A stretch of DNA of 64,000 nucleotides, from the NCBI GenBank assembly GCA_029864405.1, contig JAOTTP010000007.1, forward strand, positions 1 to 64,000. The letters are read 5' to 3'. How positions within the stretch are numbered: the first letter of the stretch is position 1; each line of letters opens with the position of its first letter. The position numbers and the translations under genes were made by a program. This DNA is from Nitrospirota bacterium. Its GTDB lineage: Bacteria; Nitrospirota; Nitrospiria; Nitrospirales; UBA8639. The notes under the pieces are model-generated. The model was not told the DNA's origin and did no database searches. It saw only the letters and a program-made list of their open reading frames with translations. Positions 27,815-36,772 of this stretch are shown here, piece after piece.

Positions 27815-29587
27815 TTAGACGCTAGATGGTTGTGCCGCAAGCTGTTTGTTATGACGGGTAATATATAACAAACCATCCGCCATGGAGTAATTAAATGGCA
27901 ATTCACAGACAACTTCGCTGATCTTTTCATACACATGTTGATACACTTTTTCAGCCTGCTCCGGAGTCATTCCTGATTTGACTTCATAAAAGAACCCTAA
28001 GCTCAAATCTTCCGAGGCTGGCCGCATAATCCGTTGAATTCCATACCCCCCTGGATCACTCATAATGGGGGCTTCCTTTTCTAGATCAAACAGACACGGT
28101 TGACAGGAAAACCCATAGGAAGAATGAAGTTTCGTATTTTTGACAATAAAATTCAACGTTTCCAAGGACTCTTCTTCCGTTTCAGTCGGAAATCCCACGA
28201 TCACATAGCAATGCACCGCAATCCCAAGATCAACACAATCTGAACAGATCCGATCAACATTTTCTTGGGTAATCCCCTTCACCATGAAATCCATCAACCG
28301 GGCATTATAGGTTTCCAACCCAAATACAATTTTCTGACATCCTGCCTCCCGCATTGAGGCTAGTAACTCGCGAGACAAATTTTTCTCAAATCGCAACTCG
28401 GCCGTCCACTGTAAATCCAACCCTCGATGAATCAGTTCCTTGCACAGTCGCTTGGTTGGCGAAAGGGCCAGGCATTCGTCGGTAAAGAAAAAATAGGGTG
28501 TTTCATATTTGCGGGAGAGCTCTTCTAATTCATCAACGACCTTCTTCGGATCTTTTTGCCGAAAATTCTGATGATCCAACGTCAGGGCACAAAAGGCACA
28601 GTCCTTGTAATAACATCCTCTAGAAAATTGCACCGGCAACACGGTATGAGGTGCTAAATATTCACCCAAGGGAAACCCATCATAATTTGGGGCCGGGTGC
28701 TCCGCCAGATTTTCAGAGTAAAAAGGCTGATTCACAATAATCTTTCCATCTTGCCGCCAGATGAGATTCGGTACTTTACTAAAGTCTTTTTTCCCGTCTA
28801 ACTGATTTATGAGTTCCAACAGGGCAGTTTCACCTTCAAATACAATGAAATCGTCGGTCAATTGAAATAATCGGTCACACCGTCTGAGATTATCCACCAA
28901 CCTCGTAAAAATACTTCCCCCGACCGTTACGTGAACCTCAGGATGGATTTCCTTAATTAATTTACAAAGAGTTAAACCAGGTATGATCTGTGATGTGGCA
29001 GTAATGGAAACCCCAACAAAGTCCGGAATATCTTGACCAAAGCCAGGAAGGAAGAATTTCCGATAAAGCTCAAGATACGGATTTTGATTTTCATCATATA
29101 TAGCTTGAAGAATTTCGCGGGAAGAATAAATTGAATACGCAAATTGGTTGTCTACCACCGTCATCCTCGTTGGGAAATATAAAGAAGAGACAACATCTAA
29201 CCACCGATCAATCAAAAACAGACATTCTCTGTACCGATCAAGATCGTAAAACTCTTCACCACGCAACGATTTTTTAACAGGCTCAATTTCATCTATCAAA
29301 TAAGGAAATCGGTCAAGCGATTCAACGACGCGAGCGTAGTGCTCCTTACTCCCGTGGCCGGTTTCTCCAGAAACCGACTGTTCGAGTCTTTTCACCAAAT
29401 CAACTAACCGAGGGTGAACATCTAACCCAAAGTCTTTAGTTAGAACTCTATCAAGTAATTCCATATTTAAATCACGTTGCTGATGAACTGGAACCCCGGA
29501 TTTCTCAAGAAAGGCGGAAAGACAGGGCACACTCAAATAAGGCTGAGAGGGGTGCCAACTCGGAGGAAATAAAAGAGAAATTTTCAC
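27815..29587 (-). CDS. B12-binding-domain radical SAM protein
   Basis: 590 residues from a GTG start at 29587, chosen because GGGAGC precedes it and the protein then begins V-K-I-S-L-L-F-P-P; the longer frame would need a TTG. The N-terminal half resembles a cobalamin-binding Rossmann domain (S-I-T-A-T-S-Q-I-I-P-G...V-T-V-G-G-S). The radical SAM core carries a [4Fe-4S] motif with CX4CX2C spacing (C325, C330, C333 in RGCYYKDCAFC), followed by a TIM-barrel with F-G-L-E-T-Y and V-G-F-P-T-E-T-E-E-E. These enzymes perform methylations or rearrangements; the substrate is unknown. It is separated from nxrC by a strong terminator, so it probably has its own promoter. Confidence 0.8.
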   Translation of the reverse strand: MKISLLFPPSWHPSQPYLSVPCLSAFLEKSGVPVHQQRDLNMELLDRVLTKDFGLDVHPRLVDLVKRLEQSVSGETGHGSKEHYARVVESLDRFPYLIDEIEPVKKSLRGEEFYDLDRYRECLFLIDRWLDVVSSLYFPTRMTVVDNQFAYSIYSSREILQAIYDENQNPYLELYRKFFLPGFGQDIPDFVGVSITATSQIIPGLTLCKLIKEIHPEVHVTVGGSIFTRLVDNLRRCDRLFQLTDDFIVFEGETALLELINQLDGKKDFSKVPNLIWRQDGKIIVNQPFYSENLAEHPAPNYDGFPLGEYLAPHTVLPVQFSRGCYYKDCAFCALTLDHQNFRQKDPKKVVDELEELSRKYETPYFFFTDECLALSPTKRLCKELIHRGLDLQWTAELRFEKNLSRELLASMREAGCQKIVFGLETYNARLMDFMVKGITQENVDRICSDCVDLGIAVHCYVIVGFPTETEEESLETLNFIVKNTKLHSSYGFSCQPCLFDLEKEAPIMSDPGGYGIQRIMRPASEDLSLGFFYEVKSGMTPEQAEKVYQHVYEKISEVVCELPFNYSMADGLLYITRHNKQLAAQPSSV

Positions 29588-29734
29588 AACGCGGCTCCCA
29601 GGTGATGGGGATAATAAGAAACGCAAATAATATCTATTCTAAATTTATACACGCCGGATTCTCTTCAATGCAACAATTTGCCATTTCTTGTCGCATAAAC
29701 CTTTATATCTTTTGACAAGGAATATGTATCCTGC

Positions 29735-29793
29735 AAAAAAAAACCTCCGGTAACTTCCCCCATTACTGGAGTCCATTACCGGAGGTTTTTTAA
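29735..29793 (-). terminator. Strong intrinsic terminator of nxrC
   Basis: A stem from 29738-29753 pairs with 29776-29791 (AACCTCCGGTAA / TTACCGGAGGTT core, extended by A:T pairs), with a 22-base loop. On the minus strand it is followed by a T-run. It lies about 50 bp downstream of the nxrC stop. The A/T symmetry could also terminate plus-strand transcription. Confidence 0.9.
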
Positions 29794-29843
29794 CTCAGTC
29801 AGAGTCCTGAATGATAAAGGACTTGCTCAGAAAAGGCTTGAAC

Positions 29844-30800
29844 CTAGTTTGGCATTTGAGCCGTAAACCAAGTCGAAATCCCTTTCATCCCGTTCCGTTC
29901 TACGTTGGAACCATCCCAGACCGCAAAAGCTACCGGGAAGCTGGCCCCTGCCGCAAATTGGACATCATTAGGATCCTGTGTCTTAAGGCTACGCTTCATC
30001 ACCACACGCCATGTTGGTCCGCTACAACAGCCACCTTTCAAGGAACCATATGGCTCCCATAATCCATTGCCGACCACGTCTTGTGATGCTTGCGTAGTTA
30101 ACGTACTAAACCCATTTGCATTTAAATCTTCGACCGATCCCACACGCATGTTAGGGTCTGACATGATGTTGCCCGACCAAATACCAGGGTTGAATGGCCC
30201 TAAGCTTCGGCCAATACGATCAGGATAAGTCACACCACCAGCTGGCTCCTCATAGTAATAATCCCAGGCAATTGAAGGATATTGATTATCCACATCCCAC
30301 ATACCTGCTACTCCGGCGCCCAGATCCTTTTGCCATTCCGCATTCCATCGCCAAATATTGACAGTCCCACCTGACTGACCCATACATTGGAATGGAGGAG
30401 CGCCTGCAGTTTGTACAGGAAATTGCACAGCCACTTGATCCCTGAAATCCTGCGGACCAATGGTGGTGTTATTTAATGTTTGATCACCCCAGTTGGCCCA
30501 AACGCCGATTTCCTCGCCATTTGTTGCCATTTTGATCATCACAGTTTTCACCGAGATGTTCGGGTGCATTGGGGTCGTTATCGTCTGCCCACTTAACGGA
30601 GCAACGATACCAGGCACGGATTCCCATACGGGATTGGCCGCATCCATTGGAATTGGGCCAGTGATTTTTCCAACCGGAATCGTTACCGGTTGCGAGACGG
30701 CTAACGGAATCTGTCCCATGGTCAACCCAACACATACCACAAGGACAGACAGAAGAACGCCAAACACCAGTCGTTTGTTACGCGTCTGCACCAATCTCAT
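29844..30800 (-). CDS. nxrC: Nitrite oxidoreductase gamma subunit candidate
   Basis: 318 residues. Signal peptide/anchor (about 10-36) followed by an EB_dh-type haem-b domain. Family landmarks are P-P-F-Q-C-M-G-Q (134-141), VNIWRWNAEWQ (147-157) and the C-terminal VAFAVWDGSNVERNGMKG. M140 and K306 are good candidates for the Met/Lys haem b ligands known from ethylbenzene dehydrogenase; that mapping is inference. In Nitrospira, proteins of this kind are annotated NxrC and thought to pass electrons from NxrAB in the periplasm. The ATG follows GGAGGA. A TorD-type chaperone gene lies just upstream and a strong terminator downstream. nxrA and nxrB are not in the window, so assignment to NXR is not proven. 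Confidence 0.7.
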   Translation of the reverse strand: MRLVQTRNKRLVFGVLLSVLVVCVGLTMGQIPLAVSQPVTIPVGKITGPIPMDAANPVWESVPGIVAPLSGQTITTPMHPNISVKTVMIKMATNGEEIGVWANWGDQTLNNTTIGPQDFRDQVAVQFPVQTAGAPPFQCMGQSGGTVNIWRWNAEWQKDLGAGVAGMWDVDNQYPSIAWDYYYEEPAGGVTYPDRIGRSLGPFNPGIWSGNIMSDPNMRVGSVEDLNANGFSTLTTQASQDVVGNGLWEPYGSLKGGCCSGPTWRVVMKRSLKTQDPNDVQFAAGASFPVAFAVWDGSNVERNGMKGISTWFTAQMPN

Positions 30801-30905
30801 AATGACGCATCCTCCTTTGATAAAAGATTAAAACCGAAAAGACTTCTAACAACCTGTCTCCTCAAACCTGTCACTCTCAAAAACAATTATTCAATATTAT
30901 CAATA

Positions 30906-31877
30906 TTATGCATTTCCAGATTGCCCTGAAGCTCCGCTTTCCTTATCCAAAAACGCATCAGCGCCTACTTCACTCATGAGTAGGCTTAATTCGTTACCTT
31001 GATCCTGAGCCCCACATTCAAAAGTCTGACCTTCCGGATTATTGTACGTCGCCGGTCGATAATCAGTCTCTGAATATGGCTGAGGAGTGACTCCCAAAAA
31101 CGCAATATCGAATGCCATCCATTGTGACGTGAAATCAGCTAAAATTTTATAAAAACCGTAATCGGCTTTTCTTTTTAACATCCCTGAAAATAACGGGACC
31201 CAACGACCGATATGCTCCTTAACAAATTTTTTCTCTGCTTCAATGACTGTTTTAAGTTTCTCTGCCCCATCATGAAGAATGGCATAGGATTCCTTATATG
31301 CCAAATAATGCATAAATTCTAATTCCACACTCAAATGATCAAGCCGCTCATGAATATCGGGAGAAAGCTGAAGGCCAAAGGCACTATAAAATCCGGCAAT
31401 GTCCCCCATTACGTATGACTGACCAAAGACATGATCATTTCCAAACAACGTTTCGTATGGCGGGCAATCCAATGCGATGACATTGCTAAACACCCGTCTA
31501 TGCTCATCACGTAAATCTTGGAGATTCCAGTTTTCCCCTTCCGATGATATCCAAGCTTCAATTGCATCAAAGTTGGACCCCAATGCATCAAGACGCTCTT
31601 GTGCCTCTTCTCCACCTATACCTTGTAATTCTTTTTTCAACCCTTCTAGGGCCGATTTTCCATCTTCGACAAACTCTCCACTCTGAAGGTAATCCAAAAA
31701 CTCTTCGTCTTCTGGATACAGATACCCCCATGACACCAAGAGATAGAGCTTACTTCGACAAAGCGCCCGATCAACAGCTGGGGCATCCTTTGGAGAAATC
31801 TTCACGGCCTTTTCTTCTCCAGAATTCGGGCTTCCGTTTATTCCTAATTTTTTACCCTCTTTAACTCCTGATGCCAT
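30906..31877 (-). CDS. TorD/NarJ-family molybdoenzyme chaperone
   Basis: 323 residues, cytoplasmic. All-helical with the family core Y-E-T-L-F-G...G-D-I-A-G-F-Y-x-A-F-G-L...R-x-D-H-L-S-V-E-L-E-F-M-H-Y-L (about 140-215), where the E-F-M motif is characteristic. Such chaperones bind the Tat signal or apoprotein of DMSO-reductase-family enzymes and help insert Mo-bisMGD before export. Longer than E. coli TorD/NarJ because of extensions at both ends. It precedes nxrC by about 105 bp and probably serves the nitrite oxidoreductase catalytic subunit. Confidence 0.88.
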   Translation of the reverse strand: MASGVKEGKKLGINGSPNSGEEKAVKISPKDAPAVDRALCRSKLYLLVSWGYLYPEDEEFLDYLQSGEFVEDGKSALEGLKKELQGIGGEEAQERLDALGSNFDAIEAWISSEGENWNLQDLRDEHRRVFSNVIALDCPPYETLFGNDHVFGQSYVMGDIAGFYSAFGLQLSPDIHERLDHLSVELEFMHYLAYKESYAILHDGAEKLKTVIEAEKKFVKEHIGRWVPLFSGMLKRKADYGFYKILADFTSQWMAFDIAFLGVTPQPYSETDYRPATYNNPEGQTFECGAQDQGNELSLLMSEVGADAFLDKESGASGQSGNA

Positions 31878-32194
31878 ATTTCACCTAACTTTTAAAAATT
31901 TTCATTTCACAAGCATTTGCTTCAATTAGGATCATCTCAGGACCATTAAGGATTCATGAAAAAGGGATCAGATAATAGGACAACAGCCCTATGAAGTCAA
32001 GACTTCAATATCCCTCATGGGCCTCCGGTCTCCATAACTTTCGAGCAATTGGAATCCACGACCTAAACACCGAAAATCCCCATTTTTCAGACCTCCATCC
32101 AATTCGCATACTCACCAACTAAATAGTCCATAATCCCACTCCCCCCACAGCCGCCATCCATCAACACAAATAAGCGTAAGACGCCCCCCAACTC
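31878..32194. other. Intergenic region between ferredoxin and TorD genes
   Basis: 317 bp without ORF or strong hairpin. It probably contains the promoter for the torD-like/nxrC pair; no element could be assigned. Confidence 0.5.
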
Positions 32195-32806
32195 CTATCT
32201 GGGAACAATCCGAATAGCTGTCCGGTCGTTCACCGTTCCACAGATATATTGGCAAACGCCACAACCCACGCACAGCGCGTCATCTACACGAATGTGATAT
32301 GAGGAAAAATCCATCGAGAGAGCCTCCGTAGGACATTTAGAAACACACGCATTGCAGCCAGTTCCTGCCGTACACATTTTTGCCCAAACTTTCGCCACTC
32401 CCATATTCACCTGAAAACGACTCGCAACAGGCAAAAGGGCGTCCGTTTCACACGCCCCAATACAAGGAAGATCTTCACATAATTTGCAGGGGGATTCTCC
32501 TGGATAGATGACGGGAGTGTCATTACTCGATAACGCTTGAATCGCATCGTGAGGACAAGCCTCCACGCAATCAGCGCATCCGGTACATCGCTCCAAAAAC
32601 AACTCCTCCTCAACGGCACCTGGCGGACGCAGCCACCCCGTTTTCTCAGAAACGGGCCGCTCCTTTTTTATCGGGGAAGGAGCATCACGATGCTTCACGA
32701 ATTCATGAACAGTCGCGCCAATAGAAATTGCCGAATGTCGAAGAAACATTCTTCGACCTAAGGATGGATTAGAGGAAGGCTGATTTGACAGATCGGAGTC
32801 AGACAT
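32195..32806 (-). CDS. Tat-exported NapG-like ferredoxin with four [4Fe-4S] motifs
   Basis: 203 residues from the ATG at 32806 (a GTG three codons earlier is equally possible; neither has a clear ribosome-binding site). A twin-arginine motif RRMFLRH begins near residue 19. Four Cys clusters follow: CTGCADCVEACP, CKLCEDLPCIGACE, CTAGTGCNACVSKCP and CVGCGVCQYIC. The order and sizes match NapG/NapF-type ferredoxins that mediate electron transfer at the periplasmic face. Expected to act in the periplasm, perhaps in NXR maturation or electron transfer; this is inferred from its position two genes upstream of nxrC. Confidence 0.85.
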   Translation of the reverse strand: MSDSDLSNQPSSNPSLGRRMFLRHSAISIGATVHEFVKHRDAPSPIKKERPVSEKTGWLRPPGAVEEELFLERCTGCADCVEACPHDAIQALSSNDTPVIYPGESPCKLCEDLPCIGACETDALLPVASRFQVNMGVAKVWAKMCTAGTGCNACVSKCPTEALSMDFSSYHIRVDDALCVGCGVCQYICGTVNDRTAIRIVPR

Positions 32807-32881
32807 TAACGACACTTTTAATAGTCAAAAAACCAAGTGAGTCAAATTGGGCGCAAGGGAACGTGTTTCTTTTACATACAT

Positions 32882-33880
32882 TTAAACCACTCCAGAGGCT
32901 CTGAGCTTATACACTTCCACGCATCTGTCACAGGCCCCATACTCCACATCCCATCCTGGGTGGTTTTCACGAATAAAATCTAAGACAAACCCTTCCAGGG
33001 TCTCATCCATATTTTCTACCCAGGTGTAGGTTGGGAATCGACAAAGAGGACAAGGAAAGCCTGGGAGCAGCATGGGCTTCGTTGGCACATCTGGAACTTC
33101 ACTCTCCTCAACCTCTATGGCTCTCTCAATAACTCGTATCGTATCCGAAGCCATTTCTACTAATTCAGCATGAGTAAGATACTCCGTCTGCCAGATCCCT
33201 TCAAACACGGATTCCACCTGACCGGGAAGAATCTTTCGATACCAAGAACGGAATTCACGAAACCGATATTCCCTGGAAAACATGGGTTCCTTGCCTGTTC
33301 GGGCAATCCGGCTATCGACATGCAGGTTCCACAGCACGCGATATCGGTTCAAGATCAAATGTTCTTCTCCGGGATTCAACCCCACTTTTGTGTCGGGATC
33401 ATATCCAAATGCCTCATCTAACATGTCAGAAATATGCGTTAACTCATGCCGTAAGTAACGCGTAATGGCTGGATCATAAAATCGCCGAGGGATCAATTTT
33501 ATCCCCACCCCTTTCTTCCCGGCCTCTTCAAACTGGCGAGCCAGTTTTTCCTCAACCACCCCCCATTTTCTAAGGACGTCAACCCCTTCCTGATCTTCCT
33601 TCAACACCCCCCTTACCAACACAATCCCAGTTTTATCTCGCAGAGCAGGGAAGTCATCGAAAGCATCACGAAGAATTTCGGCGAACCCCCATTTCGCAAA
33701 TAAATGCTGATAGAGCAGCTTAAACTCCGGCTCCCGATCATCGAGGGAAAATTTCTCGTAAATGGGATCGGCAAACTCGTGAAACTCATTATAATAAGTC
33801 GGATCCCCCTCGCGCTCTGTCTTTTCAGCAAATGAATCGATAACCTCCTGCAGGAGGGCGGGTTGAAAACGAATTTCCAT
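32882..33880 (-). CDS. Zincin-like protein with HExxH and C-terminal zinc ribbon
   Basis: 332 residues; start ATG 33880 chosen because GGAGG lies 7 bases upstream. A HELTH (HExxH) motif at about residues 145-149 in R-Y-L-R-H-E-L-T-H-I-S-D-M-L suggests a zinc metallopeptidase-type site. A downstream acidic helix (G-E-E-H-L-I-L-N-R-Y-R-V-L-W-N-L-H) could supply the third ligand. The C-terminus has paired C-P-L-C and C-D-R-C motifs, a likely structural zinc ribbon. No signal peptide. I do not recognise the family. Upstream of the ferredoxin, TorD and nxrC genes on the same strand, so it may process or mature a component of that system. Confidence 0.7.
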   Translation of the reverse strand: MEIRFQPALLQEVIDSFAEKTEREGDPTYYNEFHEFADPIYEKFSLDDREPEFKLLYQHLFAKWGFAEILRDAFDDFPALRDKTGIVLVRGVLKEDQEGVDVLRKWGVVEEKLARQFEEAGKKGVGIKLIPRRFYDPAITRYLRHELTHISDMLDEAFGYDPDTKVGLNPGEEHLILNRYRVLWNLHVDSRIARTGKEPMFSREYRFREFRSWYRKILPGQVESVFEGIWQTEYLTHAELVEMASDTIRVIERAIEVEESEVPDVPTKPMLLPGFPCPLCRFPTYTWVENMDETLEGFVLDFIRENHPGWDVEYGACDRCVEVYKLRASGVV

Positions 33881-34137
33881 GAGCAAACCTCCGTTTACTG
33901 CAAGATCACCACAAGTCGAGTTTTGTTTCTCGTAAGATGATCGCCGTAATAATAAATTCGCATTGATTTGGGAGGTAGCTACCTTGACTCCCTCGAAAAG
34001 CGCCGTTTAGTATCATAATCTGATTGAATTATAGGAATGAGTTTTCCCTTTTGGCAAGAGAATCCCATTGATCCCTTCACGAAGCCGTACAAACGACGAT
34101 TTTGTTTTGTCCATCTGTTTCTCAAGCGAGGAATTTT

Positions 34138-35235
34138 ATGACCCAGCCGACAAGCCCTGACACACTAAGCTCCAATCCCGGGTTCGCCCAACACTCTGAA
34201 TTGCCTGCTGTTACGCCAGTCATTGATTCATTGGCCTATTGGAAAGGCGGGGCCAAAGAACTGAAGTCCTTCCGTGGCCACACACAAGAAATTTGGTCTG
34301 TGGCCTTTTCTCCTGATGGTCTCACCCTCGCAAGCGGAGGGAACGATCGCTTCATTCGGATTTGGGATATTGAAACCGGCCGTCTTCTTCGTTCCTTACG
34401 AGGGCATACCCTTCTCGTTCGAGAAGTCAAGTATAGCCCAGATGGCCAAATGATCGCTTCCGCCAGTGAAGACCGGACCATTCGGCTCTGGAATCCTCAA
34501 ACCGGGGAAACCCTTCGATTGCTCTTTACTCGTTATGACCATGCCGTTTGCAGTATTTCCTATTCCCCAGATGGGCTCATGCTCGCCAGGGCCGGGCAGA
34601 ATAAAGACATTAAAATCTGGGAAGTAACCACAGGCACCGAACTCATGACTCTTCTTGGGAAAGACCAATACGACCACAATTGGAGTGTGTGCACCGCATT
34701 TTCCCCGGATGGCATTCACCTAGTGGCTGGCACCGACATTGGGAAAATCAAACTCTATGAGGTTCTGCCAAGCGGGGAAGAAAAAATTGTCATCAACGGC
34801 CATTGGAGAGATGAAGCCGATGACGAAGAGACTGAAAATCGTGGATTCTACGTAGATGACCAAGGCGGATTTCAAAAACCCATGGAATATTGGATTGGGG
34901 CCCTGACCTTCACTCCAGACGGGGGCACCATGATTTCCGGAAGTCGTGACTGTACGATTAAATTCTGGGACATGCCGACGCTAGAAGAACGCCGCACGCT
35001 GAAAGGGCATTCGGAATGGGTCAGGAACCTTCTTGTAACCCAGGACGGGCAAGTGCTTATCAGCGCCAGCGATGATGGAACCGTCAAGATGTGGGATATT
35101 CAAACTGGCCGTCAATTCCGTACGCTTCGGTCACACAAAGGACCCGTCAGGGGAATTGCCCTTTCATCTGATGGGAAATATCTCGCCACAGCTGGAAATG
35201 ACCGGATCATCACCCTCTGGGAAGGCGGAGAATAA
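34138..35235 (+). CDS. WD40-repeat beta-propeller protein
   Basis: 365 residues from the ATG at 34138, preceded by GAGGAA. Seven WD40 blades are visible, with clear G-H-x25-S-P-D-G-x-x-x-A-S-x-x-x-D-x-x-I-R-I-W-D signatures (e.g. FRGHTQEIWSVAFSPDG, IKIWEV, VKMWDI). A long acidic insertion interrupts blade 5 (about 226-255, D-E-A-D-D-E-E-T-E-N). Cytoplasmic, interaction scaffold; partner unknown. It is the only plus-strand gene between 20 and 54 kb and converges on the two-component genes. Confidence 0.9.
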   Translation: MTQPTSPDTLSSNPGFAQHSELPAVTPVIDSLAYWKGGAKELKSFRGHTQEIWSVAFSPDGLTLASGGNDRFIRIWDIETGRLLRSLRGHTLLVREVKYSPDGQMIASASEDRTIRLWNPQTGETLRLLFTRYDHAVCSISYSPDGLMLARAGQNKDIKIWEVTTGTELMTLLGKDQYDHNWSVCTAFSPDGIHLVAGTDIGKIKLYEVLPSGEEKIVINGHWRDEADDEETENRGFYVDDQGGFQKPMEYWIGALTFTPDGGTMISGSRDCTIKFWDMPTLEERRTLKGHSEWVRNLLVTQDGQVLISASDDGTVKMWDIQTGRQFRTLRSHKGPVRGIALSSDGKYLATAGNDRIITLWEGGE

Positions 35236-35277
35236 TTAATCTCTTTTTCCCTACAACTCTGACTGACAACCACTTCT

Positions 35278-35315
35278 GGCAGCTCTTTTCATTAAGTAGA
35301 GGGCTGCCCTTTCAT
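35278..35315 (+). terminator. Candidate terminator after WD40 gene
   Basis: GGCAGC at 35278-35283 pairs with GCTGCC at 35303-35308 (partially extended inward), followed by CTTTCATTTAT. It lies 43 bp beyond the WD40 stop and just before the convergent response-regulator stop. Moderate stem quality. Confidence 0.5.
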
Positions 35316-36772
35316 TTATCATCCTGATCGCTTCTCAACAAATCGGCGGCGTCGCCTGCCCGCACAATACCGTAACGTTTACATTTTTCCCAAAGCCCTT
35401 TTCGGGATAATCCCAAAACTTTCGACGCCGTCATCCGACTCCACCCAGTTCGATTGAGTATTTCAAGAATATGACTTCGTTCAAAGTGCTCTCTGGCTTC
35501 GGCCAATGTTTCCATCGCCCCATTTTTCAAGCCTTTTCTGGCTACCAGGTTCCCACAAAACCCGCATCCTTTTTGCGGTTCCCCCCCCGCATAGGGACAT
35601 CGACTCTGCCCACAGAGATCCCAAACCTGGATTTCTTGAGTGTGTTGCGCTAGGGCTAAGGCACGCTCAATGGTATTTTCTAATTCCCGGACATTCCCCG
35701 GAAACGAATACTGCAATAACACCTCACGAGCTTGCCGCGATAAAGCTTTGGTTTCTTGGTGGTTTCGACTCGCCATTGTCTCCAGAAAATGCTGGGCGAT
35801 CATAAAGATATCTTCTCGACGTTCTCGGAGAGGGGGAAGCTGAACCGGCACCACATTCAATCGATAATACAGATCTTCGCGGAATCGTCCTTGCTCGACT
35901 TCTTTCCGCAAGTCCTTCTGCGTCGCGCACACCAATCGCACATCCACTTCAATCGTGTCATTACCCCCGACTCGTTCAAATTGCCGTTCCTGTAACACAC
36001 GAAGCAACTTAATTTGTACCAACGGGGAAATTTCCCCGATTTCATCTAAGAAGAGAGTCCCCTGATGAGCGAGTTCAAATCGACCACGCCGTTGCCGAAG
36101 AGCACCCGTAAACGCTCCTTTCTCATGCCCAAACAGCTCGGCCTCCAAGAGAGTTTCCGGCAGCGCCGCACAGCTCACTTTAACCAACGCATGATTTCGG
36201 CGGGCGCTATTGGCATGAATGGCATTGGCGATCAACTCTTTTCCCGTTCCACTTTCACCAACCACTAAGACCGTCGCGTCAGTGACCGAGACTAACTTGA
36301 TTTTCTCCAGCACTTGTCGCATCCGCTCATTTTTCCCCACAATCCCTTGAAAACTAAATTTCTTTTCCAATTCATCCCGTAACACCCGATTCTCTTCCCG
36401 AAGAGCCACCACTGCGCACACCCGTTCCACACTCAGCAACAACTCATCCATGGAAAACGGTTTCGTGATGAAGTCGTAGGCCCCACTTTTCATCGCATCC
36501 ACGGCCGTATCAACAGAACCATGGGCAGTAATGACAATCACTTCCGTGCCAGGGCACTGCTCCCTGCACTGCTTCACAATATGAAGCCCGTCCACACCGG
36601 GTAATCGCAAATCAGTAATCACCAGATTGAACCGTGAAGCCTGCAACCGCTCCAGTCCTTCCAACCCGGTACTGGCTTCCTGTACCACGTACCCGACAGC
36701 CTTCAGCGCATCCACCATAGAGACTCGCATCAAGGGCTCATCATCAATTATCAGAACGGAACCGCGAATCAC
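35312..36772 (-). CDS. NtrC-family sigma-54-dependent response regulator
   Basis: 486 residues. Receiver domain (1-120) with D10/D11, phospho-acceptor D54 (V-I-T-D-L-R-L-P-G) and K104. AAA+ domain (about 140-380) with Walker A GESGTGKE (172-179), the sigma-54 contact loop GAFTGA (219-224) and Walker B F-L-D-E (241-244). C-terminal Fis-type HTH (about 435-470). Between AAA+ and HTH lies an unusual Cys-rich insert, C-x4-C-x10-C-x2-C (about 388-407). GTG start overlapping the kinase stop by 4 bp, so the pair is coupled. It should activate sigma-54 promoters; targets are not identifiable here. Confidence 0.93.
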   Translation of the reverse strand: MIRGSVLIIDDEPLMRVSMVDALKAVGYVVQEASTGLEGLERLQASRFNLVITDLRLPGVDGLHIVKQCREQCPGTEVIVITAHGSVDTAVDAMKSGAYDFITKPFSMDELLLSVERVCAVVALREENRVLRDELEKKFSFQGIVGKNERMRQVLEKIKLVSVTDATVLVVGESGTGKELIANAIHANSARRNHALVKVSCAALPETLLEAELFGHEKGAFTGALRQRRGRFELAHQGTLFLDEIGEISPLVQIKLLRVLQERQFERVGGNDTIEVDVRLVCATQKDLRKEVEQGRFREDLYYRLNVVPVQLPPLRERREDIFMIAQHFLETMASRNHQETKALSRQAREVLLQYSFPGNVRELENTIERALALAQHTQEIQVWDLCGQSRCPYAGGEPQKGCGFCGNLVARKGLKNGAMETLAEAREHFERSHILEILNRTGWSRMTASKVLGLSRKGLWEKCKRYGIVRAGDAADLLRSDQDDK

